Origin: an uncultured Prevotella sp.
Lineage (GTDB): Bacteria > Bacteroidota > Bacteroidia > Bacteroidales > Bacteroidaceae
Direction of reading: 5' to 3'
Assembly: GCA_937901345.1 (NCBI GenBank)
Contig: CALCHM010000061.1
Span: forward strand, 1-18,620
DNA length: 18,620 nt
Shown here: one piece after another, positions 1 through 7,523 of the stretch
Layout of the letters: each line of letters starts with the position of its first letter
Position numbering within the stretch: position 1 is the first letter of the stretch
Position numbers and translations under genes: made by a program
Notes under the pieces: model-generated
What the model was told of the DNA's origin: nothing
What the model saw: the letters and a program-made list of their open reading frames with translations, nothing else
Databases searched by the model: none

Positions 1-12
1 ATTATTGCTTTT

Positions 13-93
13 GCCCTTACAGGGCGCAAGTCTCGACTGCAAACAACACCCAGGGCGTTGCCCTGGGCTAATGGATTTATCCCCTTTCAGGGG
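13..93. repeat. Cluster of three short GC-rich palindromes (REP-like)
   Basis: Three compact hairpins follow one another: GCCCT-TAC-AGGGC (13-25), CCCAGGGC-GTT-GCCCTGGG (49-67) and CCCCT-TTC-AGGGG (81-93). All have perfect arms and 3-nt loops. Such arrays resemble the extragenic palindromes scattered through Bacteroidetes genomes, some of which are mobilised by IS200-like REP-associated transposases. No transposase is visible here. The frames running through this stretch look like by-products of the repeats and not genes. Confidence 0.55.
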
Positions 94-146
94 AATATAT
101 GGCGTCATCAGGAGGTTTCAGAGGGAGGGCAAAGGGATGAACCAAC

Positions 147-238
147 GGTCGCTGAACAACGGGAGGCAAAGGGCAAAAGCAATTATAAGAACTTGAAATA
201 CAATATTTTTGTACTTTGCCTCCCGTTGTTCAGCGACC
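147..238. repeat. Perfect 25-bp inverted repeat with 42-nt loop
   Basis: The left arm (147-171, beginning GGTCGCTGAACAACGGG) is the exact reverse complement of the right arm (214-238). With two mismatches the arms extend to 141-171 and 214-244. The loop (172-213) is AT-rich and contains TATTTTTG (204-211), which fits the Bacteroidetes -7 pattern TAnnTTTG, but with no good -33 box in front. No poly-T run follows, so it is not a classic terminator. It could be an extragenic repeat element, the ends of a tiny mobile element, or an invertible segment; the sequence alone does not decide. Confidence 0.8.
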
Positions 239-310
239 TTCGGTACAGCCGTTACTTCTCAAAACTTTACCAGACAGCAAAATTTTGGGAATAACATAGT
301 CTTAGACTCG

Positions 311-330
311 AGCGTATTTAGACGCTTTTA
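311..330 (+). terminator. Weak hairpin with short T run
   Basis: AGCGT (311-315) pairs with ACGCT (322-326), followed by TTTTA. The stem has only 5 bp, so this is at best a marginal terminator for something transcribed from the left. It could be chance. Confidence 0.2.
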
Positions 331-437
331 GCATCATGAAACACAACGTGGGGCAACTGCTATATTATCTCCAAAGTTTTTGGTGAATCATTACAAATTG
401 CAGTCCGAAAATCAGACTAAATCCCCCTTGTGAGCGA

Positions 438-480
438 GTTATCCGAATTTCACCAATCTATTTGAGGGATATCGGATAGC
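438..480. repeat. Inverted repeat, 9-bp arms
   Basis: GTTATCCGA (438-446) pairs with TCGGATAGC (472-480) with one G-U pair, around a 25-nt loop. Apart from this and the neighbouring repeats I see no gene in 245-600. The role is unknown. Confidence 0.35.
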
Positions 481-601
481 ACTATTATCTTTTGATGGGT
501 AAACCTTCTATTTTAGATAAAAGTAGTGAAATATTTGAGCGTGAGGATTCGTGACAGCGGTAGATACCCTTATTTGTGAGTAAAAACGTTGTGGAGATTG
601 T

Positions 602-724
602 TTGCGAGGCGCATTTCAAGTAAAAATACGATTGTTTTGGTGAGACATGGTGCAATTTCCGAGCGGAAAAATGGCATTGTCTTGAGACATGGTACAATTT
701 CCGACGGGAAAAATGGCATTGTCT
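602..724. repeat. 42-bp tandem repeat, two good copies plus one degraded
   Basis: Copies at 641-682 and 683-724 share the 42-bp unit beginning TGAGACATGGT and differ at three bases. A degraded third copy covers about 602-640. Each unit has an imperfect hairpin: ATTTCC pairs with GGAAA around GAGC in one copy and GACG in the other, so two of the three differences fall in the loop. The period is a multiple of three, so both strands carry open frames with 14-residue repeats. Those frames look incidental. Confidence 0.75.
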
Positions 725-813
725 CACTCGAGAACGTGATTTCGGTCTGGAAATACCACCTTTCGGTTGCTGGTAAAGCGTTTTCGAGTCTTAAAACGGA
801 AAAAATGATACAG

Positions 814-847
814 TTTTCCTGTTTTTACACATTTTTTAATACTTTTG
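814..847 (+). promoter_or_regulatory. Probable promoter for the gene cluster
   Basis: TACTTTTG at 840-847 matches the Bacteroidetes -7 box TAnnTTTG exactly, and it lies 29 nt before the start codon at 877. The -33 element is poor: TTTT at 814-817 is spaced 22 nt away instead of the usual 19. It is the only reasonable promoter found ahead of the ten-gene cluster. Confidence 0.5.
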
Positions 848-876
848 TGAACTGATAAACAGAATTTTCGGAGATT

Positions 877-1629
877 ATGGAGGAATTTGTAAAGTTGAAT
901 TACATTAAGTTTTCAAAATTAAACCATGCGGAGTTGAGTTACCTGATGAGCAAGACGTCGGAGTACATGCAGGCCGTTGGTAGCGAAGTGTTGCACGTGT
1001 CGACTGAAGCGTTGGCGGAGTTTGATGCGTTGTCACAGGAGTTTGTTGACGTTATGACGGAAGGTAAGGCTTGCATTGAGACGTCGCAGATTAAGACTCT
1101 CCTTGCAGAGCAGCGCCGTTTGTTAGTATACTTGCGCGAAATGGTGCAGAATATGAGTCGGTTGCCTTCGGGCGAAAAGGGTGAGGCGGCTCGGAAACTC
1201 TCTCTGCAATTGGTGCCTCACGTTAAAATCCATCGTATGCCGCAACGTCAGTTGGTGGCACTGATTGATGCCGTGCTGATGGACCTTGAGAAGACGCCCA
1301 ATTCGCAGTATGTTGACCAACTCTCATTGCGCTCTGAGGTCGATTTGCTGGCGTCCAACAATCGCCTCATAAAGGAACTCGAATTGCAACGTACACAAAA
1401 GCGCGCCCTCATTCAGCAAGGTCGCTCCGCAAAGGTGCGCACAGAGTTAATCCGCCTTTTCGACCGCCACACCACCTACATCTGGGCCTACAGCATCGTG
1501 CATCCCTCGCCCGAACTCACCACCTTCATCTCCCGCATCAACACCCTCATTGCCGACACCAATACCTCCTACAATCGCCGTACGGCGCAGAAGCGAAGGA
1601 GTAAGAAAATGGGCGAGACAAAGAGATAA
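877..1629 (+). CDS. DUF6261-like protein of unknown function
   Basis: This 250-residue protein looks mainly alpha-helical. It has no signal peptide or membrane segment and ends in a strongly basic tail (about 232-250, rich in R and K). Its layout recalls DUF6261, a family of roughly 240-residue cytoplasmic proteins common in Prevotella and other Bacteroidales: an N-terminal motif near NYIKFSKLNHAEL, a long helical middle, and a conserved LLASNN segment near 157-162. The match is from memory and not certain. The start at 877 fits the -7 box at 840. Only 31 nt separate it from the next gene, so co-transcription is possible. Its base composition is closer to the host's than that of the following TIR gene, so it may be a resident gene beside the module and not part of it. 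Confidence 0.6.
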   Translation: MEEFVKLNYIKFSKLNHAELSYLMSKTSEYMQAVGSEVLHVSTEALAEFDALSQEFVDVMTEGKACIETSQIKTLLAEQRRLLVYLREMVQNMSRLPSGEKGEAARKLSLQLVPHVKIHRMPQRQLVALIDAVLMDLEKTPNSQYVDQLSLRSEVDLLASNNRLIKELELQRTQKRALIQQGRSAKVRTELIRLFDRHTTYIWAYSIVHPSPELTTFISRINTLIADTNTSYNRRTAQKRRSKKMGETKR

Positions 1630-1660
1630 TAGGATTAGAAATTAATATACAATTACATCA

Positions 1661-2872
1661 ATGAAATACGACGTTTTCATAAGTTATTCACGTAAGGATT
1701 ATGTGGATGAGCACGAGGTTGTTAAAATAGACAGTCCCGTGAAAGCAATTTTGGACTTTCTTGATGCGCATCAAATTAGTTATTGGTTTGATAAGGATGG
1801 CATCTATAGTGGTTCAGAATTTGTGGAGGTAATAGTTAATGCTATTGCTGACTCAAAGATGATGCTCTTCGTGTCGTCAGAGCATTCTAATGAGTCTATC
1901 TATACAGCTGGGGAAATCTTTGAAGCTATAGAAAACAATCAGTTGATAATTCCCATTAAAATTGATGGAAGTAAATATAACAAGAAGTTTAAGATTTTAC
2001 TTAATCCTTTAGATTATATAGATATTACCAAAGCAGATGCTTTTTCAGATTTACTCAAAGCGATTGATGTAGAAAAGACTAGGATAGCAAAAATAGAACA
2101 GGATGAGGCTTTGCGTCGTGAAGAACTAAAGAAACGTGAATGGCGTAAGTCAGTTAAACTTGAAATTCAAGAGCAGGCGAACGAATTGCTAAAACTCAAG
2201 GAGACTCGCAATGCTTTGTTAGAAAGTATTTACAAGAAACTTCGTTCAATAGACCAAACCAAGAAACAATGTCCAGTCTGTGAAAGTAAGGTTGATATAG
2301 AAGTTGATTATTGCCAATCATGTGGTTGGTTCTTTCCTTCATTATCTGAAGTTGAAGGGGTTAACATCGAGTATGATAAGTCGGCTTTGATACTTGCTCA
2401 ATCAAGGTGGGAAAAGAATGGAAAACATGAAAAAAATGAGACCTATGAAATAGTAACCAAACTACAAGAAGAAATTAAGTGTTTGAAAGTTGAGAATAAA
2501 CACTTACTTGAAGAACTTGTTAAATTAGAGAAGGTACGCGAACAGCAAAGTACAGTTGGTAATAGTGGTGATTATATACCTTCAGAATCTGATTTGAAGA
2601 AATGGAATTGGGGAGCTTTTTGCTTTAGTTGGATTTGGGGATTTTCTAATGGGATAATTAAAGAATCTTTAATTGCGCTGCTTCTTAGTGTTAATGTGAT
2701 GTTTATTCCTATAGTTAATTTGTATTTTGGGTGGTATGGAACTAGATTGGCATGGAAGAACAAAAAATGGACTTCATGGAAATCTTATCAAGAAGTCCAA
2801 AGCAAATGGATAACTGTTTCCTATTTGTTATTATTTGCAATAATCATATTGCTCAATGTTGTAATATATTAA
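1661..2872 (+). CDS. TIR domain protein with coiled coils, zinc ribbon and C-terminal membrane domain
   Basis: The 403-residue protein opens with a TIR domain (about 3-135) carrying the VFISYSRKD motif (5-13 region). E85 sits where TIR NADases keep their catalytic glutamate (S-x-Y-x-x-x-E, with Y81 replacing the usual W). A coiled coil (about 137-198) leads to a zinc ribbon with CPVC (C204, C207) and CQSC (C218, C221), then a second coiled coil (about 262-295). The end (about 312-402) begins WNWGAFCFSWIWG and holds two hydrophobic segments (about 336-356 and 385-402). This resembles the DUF2628-like membrane domain found at the ends of many bacterial signalling proteins. There is no signal peptide, so the TIR domain should be cytoplasmic and tethered to the membrane. 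The likely activity is cleavage of NAD, from family knowledge. The RCK/RyR channel gene starts 13 nt downstream. The gene is visibly AT-rich. Confidence 0.85.
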   Translation: MKYDVFISYSRKDYVDEHEVVKIDSPVKAILDFLDAHQISYWFDKDGIYSGSEFVEVIVNAIADSKMMLFVSSEHSNESIYTAGEIFEAIENNQLIIPIKIDGSKYNKKFKILLNPLDYIDITKADAFSDLLKAIDVEKTRIAKIEQDEALRREELKKREWRKSVKLEIQEQANELLKLKETRNALLESIYKKLRSIDQTKKQCPVCESKVDIEVDYCQSCGWFFPSLSEVEGVNIEYDKSALILAQSRWEKNGKHEKNETYEIVTKLQEEIKCLKVENKHLLEELVKLEKVREQQSTVGNSGDYIPSESDLKKWNWGAFCFSWIWGFSNGIIKESLIALLLSVNVMFIPIVNLYFGWYGTRLAWKNKKWTSWKSYQEVQSKWITVSYLLLFAIIILLNVVIY

Positions 2873-2885
2873 TAAAGTAGAATCT

Positions 2886-4904
2886 ATGAACTTTAAATAT
2901 TGTATAAATAAGTGGTTAGGTTGCGGATTATGGTGGCAGATTTTGTTTTTCACCATAATCAACATTTTGGTGTTCCTCTTGTGTGTTGGTTTATATTTCA
3001 TTTTGAAAACGTCGGATTCAGCATTGGGGACATGGGAAGCACTCCGTTTATTCCTAGATTCCAATAGTATAATAGGTGAACCCAAAGGGTATAGTTGGAA
3101 CAACCTTTTGTTGTTGGTGACGGAGTGTTTGGGAACCATCTTGTTCTCAGGTTTAATCGTTTCTATCATTACGAACGTCATCAGTCAGAAGGTTAATTTA
3201 ATCAAGGAAGGTCATGTTCACTACAACATCAAGAATCATGTAGTTATCATTGGATACGATACGATTGTACCTTCCATACTCTCTGAATTGTTGGCGCATC
3301 GAGAGTATGCGAAGTTAAAGTTCGTGTTGCAGACCTCTGGGTCGGTAGATGAAGTTAGAAACGACTTGCTCACAAAGTTGCCACAAAAGGAACTGAAGCG
3401 CATCATTTTGGTGCATGCTCCGCGTCTGTCTGTTGAGGAATTGGAACTATTGTACACCCACCATGCTCGCGAGATTTTCATCGTTGGTGAGCGCGATCAG
3501 AATGACCACGATGCAGAAAACATGCATACGTTTGAAACGCTTGTAGCTATTCATGAAAAGAAGCATGTTTCAGAACCTAAGTCGTTGACCATTTGGTTTG
3601 AAAACGAGGCATCGTATGCAGCCCTGCAACTCAATGATATAAGTGAGGAATGGAGAAGATATTTTGAATTCAAACCTTATAACTTCTACAAACGTTGGGC
3701 GAATCGCCTCTTGACGAATAGCGATTATGGTACGGGTAAAAATCAGATTGTTTATCCCGAATTAGACCATGAGGGAATCACCGAAAAGAGTAGCAAGCAT
3801 GTTCATTTAATCATCGTTGGCATGAATCGTATGGGGATTGCACTTGCAAAAGAGGCTGCCCACATGATGCATTTCCCCAACTTTAATGAACTGACGGGTG
3901 AGAATCGTACGCGCATTACGTTCATTGACGACCACGCAGACAGAGAAATGAACTTCTTTATCGGTCGCCATGCTGGTTATTTTGATATTGCGCCGACGCG
4001 TTATGCCGATCTTTCTGAATGTTATTTCAGAGATTGGAAGAAGGACGATAAGTATGAAAACTTCCTTGACATTCAGTTTGAGTTTATCAAAGGTCGCTTG
4101 GAGTCAAAGTACGTCAGAGATTGGATAACCAAGCAGTTGGCCGACACGGATGCAATTGTAACCATAGCCCTTTGCGTGCATAATCCCTCTCAAAGTTTTG
4201 GTATGGCAATGTACCTCCCCGAAGACGTTTATACCCGCGGAAGGGACGACAGAAACAATCCATGGAACGTAGTCGATAAGGACCAAGTTGTCAATATCTT
4301 TGTAAGACAAGAAAAGACGGGTTCACTGATTAAAGCATTTGGAGATACCGCAAAGTCAGCGCTTGCGCAGAACAAGAAGTATGCCAACATCTATCCGTTC
4401 GGTATGGTTGACGATAGTTTCGCTGTAGATTATTATTCCAATCATTTGGCAATGGCGTTCAACTACGTCTATGACTTCTACTTTACATATGACAATACCT
4501 TGCCCTCCAGCCTTCCCTCAGCTGATGCGCTGTTAGAGAAATGGAAATCTCTAGCAACATCGCTCAAGTGGTCCAACCTCTATTTGGCGGATTCCATAGA
4601 GTTTAAACTGCGTTCTATCGGTTTGGATGAAAAGACGGCGCAAACGGCAACACTCTCTGACGAACAAATTGAGCGTATGGCCTATACCGAACATTGCCGA
4701 TGGAATATGGAAAAACTCCTGATGGGGTATCGAGCATTGAGCGAAAACGAACGCTGTAAACAGGTTGACGTGAAGCAATTGAAGAACATGATGTATGTCC
4801 ACCATCTTATAAAGCCCTATGCCGCTCTAACAGATGCAGAAAAGCAATTGGACAGAAATATAATTCGCAAACTACCTGAAATTTTAAGAATGTTGAACAA
4901 CTAA
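2886..4904 (+). CDS. Two-TM RCK/TrkA-type putative ion channel with C-terminal RyR domain
   Basis: This 672-residue protein has a transmembrane segment at about 17-40, a polar pore-like stretch (about 42-72) and a second segment (about 73-99). The order recalls CASTOR/POLLUX-type channels. Two Rossmann-like RCK/TrkA-N units follow: one starts at HVVIIGY (G123), the other has HLIIVGMNRMG (G312, G317), a dinucleotide-binding loop. The C-terminus (about 594-672) is a RyR domain, marked by EHCRW (602-606), a GY pair, a PY motif and a DR pair. Family knowledge suggests regulated ion flux across the inner membrane, with ligand binding by the RCK and RyR units. It lies 13 nt after a TIR gene and 11 nt before a TPR gene, in line with an operon. 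A canonical selectivity filter (TVGYG) is not visible, so ion preference cannot be called and channel activity is inference. Confidence 0.8.
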   Translation: MNFKYCINKWLGCGLWWQILFFTIINILVFLLCVGLYFILKTSDSALGTWEALRLFLDSNSIIGEPKGYSWNNLLLLVTECLGTILFSGLIVSIITNVISQKVNLIKEGHVHYNIKNHVVIIGYDTIVPSILSELLAHREYAKLKFVLQTSGSVDEVRNDLLTKLPQKELKRIILVHAPRLSVEELELLYTHHAREIFIVGERDQNDHDAENMHTFETLVAIHEKKHVSEPKSLTIWFENEASYAALQLNDISEEWRRYFEFKPYNFYKRWANRLLTNSDYGTGKNQIVYPELDHEGITEKSSKHVHLIIVGMNRMGIALAKEAAHMMHFPNFNELTGENRTRITFIDDHADREMNFFIGRHAGYFDIAPTRYADLSECYFRDWKKDDKYENFLDIQFEFIKGRLESKYVRDWITKQLADTDAIVTIALCVHNPSQSFGMAMYLPEDVYTRGRDDRNNPWNVVDKDQVVNIFVRQEKTGSLIKAFGDTAKSALAQNKKYANIYPFGMVDDSFAVDYYSNHLAMAFNYVYDFYFTYDNTLPSSLPSADALLEKWKSLATSLKWSNLYLADSIEFKLRSIGLDEKTAQTATLSDEQIERMAYTEHCRWNMEKLLMGYRALSENERCKQVDVKQLKNMMYVHHLIKPYAALTDAEKQLDRNIIRKLPEILRMLNN

Positions 4905-4915
4905 CACACAAAAAG

Positions 4916-7435
4916 ATGAAAAAACTAACAATCCTCTTCCTTATATTAGTTGCTTTCCTGCAAGTTCAGTCACAAACTCGTATACAGCAAGGTTGTGTGA
5001 AAACTCGTGGACGCATGGTGAATGGCGCACACGTGCCTGGTAAGGGACTTCCCGGAGCGGTAGTTGCTATTAAGGGAGGAAATACCGTCGGTGTGAAAAA
5101 CGATAATGGGTCGTTCTCCTTCACGACAAAAGGAAATACCTATGTCGTAGAATCCGTTACAAAGAAGGATTACGTTTTGGTTGATGCTGATGCCGCACCT
5201 AAGACTTACACTTATTCCGCAAATGTGGTGAATTTTGTAATGGAAACTCCAGAGCAAAATTTCGAAGATCAAAGAAATGCTCAAAAGAAATTTCGTATGG
5301 CATTAGAGCAGAAATGTAGAACTTTAGAGTCAGAGATTGAAAACCTCAAGTCAGCACAAAAAATTAGTCAACAGGAATATTACAAACTCCTTCAAGAACT
5401 TGACGCGCAGCGTGAACAAAACGAAAAACTCATTAAAGATATGGCCACGCGTTATGCTGCGCTTGACTATGACGCGATGGATGACTTTTATCGCAAGGTG
5501 TGCTTCTACATGGAGGAATGTGATTTCGTAAAGGCAGATTCTTTGTTGAGAAGTCGAGGAGATGTTGTTTCTCAGGTTGAAACCAACTTGATTCAGCAAG
5601 ATTTGGTTAAGCTTGAGCGTGAAGAGTTGGCGCGTCGTTGCTATAGTTTCTTTGAAAGTTTTTCCATGCAACATGCCAACGATTCTGCTGCAAAGTATAT
5701 TGAATTACGTGCGCGTTTGGATACAACGAACGTGGAGTGGCAATATGATGTGGCAAAGTTTCTTGATACCTATTTGGCGAATTATCCCGCCGCTTTGGTT
5801 TATTACAATCGTAGTTTGCGTCATGCCCTTCAGCAATATGGCGAAAATTCAGAGCAAGTAGCTCTTTACATCTCGCATATTGCAATTATTCGTGGAATCC
5901 AGGGTGATTATTCAACAGCCCTTGACCTATTTAAAAAAGCATTAAGCATTCAAGAACAACGTTTGGGAAAAACTCATCCTGACGTTGGACCTTGTTACAC
6001 GAATGTAGGAGCGATTTTAAGACTTCAAGGGAAGCATAAACAAGCCTTAGAGTATTTAGAAAAAGGAGTTGAAATTCAAGTAAAAGGTAAAGGCGAAAAC
6101 GAAGCAGAGGTTGCTGCAGCATACAATAATATTGCAGGTCTTTATTCGCAACGAGGTGAATTTGAAAAGGCATTTGAATATTTTGAAAAGGCTCTTCGCA
6201 TCCGAAAACTTTTATTTGGTGATGAACATCACACTTTGGCCACTACTTACAATAATATGGGGTTGGCTTATAGTTTAAAAGGTGATTATATTCAAGCATT
6301 GAGTTTGATGGAGAAATCATTGCCAATTATGATTAAGTTATTCGGAGTGAATCACCCTGAAGTGGCGAAATGCTATATAAATATTGGGCAACTCTATGAA
6401 AAGCAGGGTAAGAATGCTGAGGCCATCTCATACTATACACAATCATTGGCATGCTTCTTGAACGTATATGGTGAACTTCACCCCATTGTGGGTACGGTTT
6501 ACAACAATATTGGTGGGGTTTATGACACGCAAGGTAATTATACTCAGGCCATGGAATATTATGAGAAGGCCCTGAATATCCAGAAGCAAGTGTTAGGCGA
6601 TACCCATCCGCATACGGCCATTACCTATAATAATTTGGGGGCACTTTACGAAAAACAGGGTAAAAATGACTTGTCGTTGGAATATTTTGAAAAGACGTTG
6701 TCTATCTACCTAACGGTGTATGGCGCGGATCATCCCGTCGTAGCGACCATCTATAACAATATAGGTGGGGTACATTCTAATTTGGGTAACAACTCGAAAG
6801 CACTTGAGTATTATGAGAAAACCCTCAACCTACGTCTTAAATTGTTGGGTGAAAATCATCCAGATGTAGCGATTTCTTACAACAACATAGGCAGTATATA
6901 TTATGCTCAAGGCGAACATACGAAGGCACTTGAACTCTTTCAGAAAGCGCTAAAGATTCAAATTCCCCAGTTTGGCGAGGAGCATCTCGATGTCGCTACT
7001 ACTTGCAGTAACATCGGACGTGTTTATAATGCCCTGGGCAATCATAATCAGGCATTGGATTTGCACAGCAAGGCACTCAAAGGATTCTTAACTTCATTGG
7101 GCGAAAATCATCCCACAATAGTAGAAACTTACAATAATTTGGCTACTACTTATCAGGCTCAGGGCAACTTCTTAGAGGCTTTAAGTTATTACAAACAAGC
7201 GCTAAAAGTGCAAACAAATTTGAAAGGTTCTGATACAGTCGACGTAATGCCCTTGCATCTCTCGATTGGTGCTGTCTATATGAATCTGAAGCGCTTCACT
7301 GAAGCCTATGACTGTTTTGAAGTAGCCTATAACATCATCAAGCAACTTTTGGGCGAAGATGACCCCAATGTGAAGGATTTAAAGGAGACCATGGACACGT
7401 TGATTGAAATGAACTTGGTGAAGGGAAAGAAATAG
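4916..7435 (+). CDS. Secreted protein with carboxypeptidase-regulatory-like domain and 12 TPRs
   Basis: The 839-residue protein starts with a signal peptide (MKKLTILFLILVAFLQ), with likely cleavage after VQSQ near residue 20 and no lipobox. Residues about 21-115 form a beta-rich domain like the carboxypeptidase regulatory or CNA-B folds, beginning QQGCVKTRGRMVNG. A coiled coil follows (about 116-175), then a helical linker. Residues about 315-825 hold twelve repeats of 42 residues with the Y-N-N-I/L-G signature and ...ALEYYEKAL helices, the kinesin-light-chain-like TPR_12/TPR_10 type. A degenerate helical unit precedes them. It should act in the periplasm as a protein-binding scaffold or sensor. 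The first about 300 residues closely match the protein encoded at 7524-9695, so the two genes are duplicates. It lies within a run of TIR, RyR and sigma-factor genes. Confidence 0.85.
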   Translation: MKKLTILFLILVAFLQVQSQTRIQQGCVKTRGRMVNGAHVPGKGLPGAVVAIKGGNTVGVKNDNGSFSFTTKGNTYVVESVTKKDYVLVDADAAPKTYTYSANVVNFVMETPEQNFEDQRNAQKKFRMALEQKCRTLESEIENLKSAQKISQQEYYKLLQELDAQREQNEKLIKDMATRYAALDYDAMDDFYRKVCFYMEECDFVKADSLLRSRGDVVSQVETNLIQQDLVKLEREELARRCYSFFESFSMQHANDSAAKYIELRARLDTTNVEWQYDVAKFLDTYLANYPAALVYYNRSLRHALQQYGENSEQVALYISHIAIIRGIQGDYSTALDLFKKALSIQEQRLGKTHPDVGPCYTNVGAILRLQGKHKQALEYLEKGVEIQVKGKGENEAEVAAAYNNIAGLYSQRGEFEKAFEYFEKALRIRKLLFGDEHHTLATTYNNMGLAYSLKGDYIQALSLMEKSLPIMIKLFGVNHPEVAKCYINIGQLYEKQGKNAEAISYYTQSLACFLNVYGELHPIVGTVYNNIGGVYDTQGNYTQAMEYYEKALNIQKQVLGDTHPHTAITYNNLGALYEKQGKNDLSLEYFEKTLSIYLTVYGADHPVVATIYNNIGGVHSNLGNNSKALEYYEKTLNLRLKLLGENHPDVAISYNNIGSIYYAQGEHTKALELFQKALKIQIPQFGEEHLDVATTCSNIGRVYNALGNHNQALDLHSKALKGFLTSLGENHPTIVETYNNLATTYQAQGNFLEALSYYKQALKVQTNLKGSDTVDVMPLHLSIGAVYMNLKRFTEAYDCFEVAYNIIKQLLGEDDPNVKDLKETMDTLIEMNLVKGKK

Positions 7436-7523
7436 GGAAATCTACCTCTTCGGTTCGTTTTGTTAAAATACAGATGAAACTTCATAGTACTTCTAGTTTT
7501 ATCCTTATAAAGCAAAGTTTACG

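Noticed and set aside
602..724. CRISPR array
   Set aside because: The repeats are directly adjacent with no unique spacers and there are no cas genes nearby.
485..855. Small open frames on both strands containing 14-residue repeats
   Set aside because: They are produced by the 42-bp tandem repeat, whose period is a multiple of three; there is no promoter or recognisable domain.
7436..7523. Internal promoter in the 88-nt gap between the two TPR genes
   Set aside because: TTTG is present at 7459-7462 but no TAnnTTTG box lies at the right distance; only imperfect matches were found.
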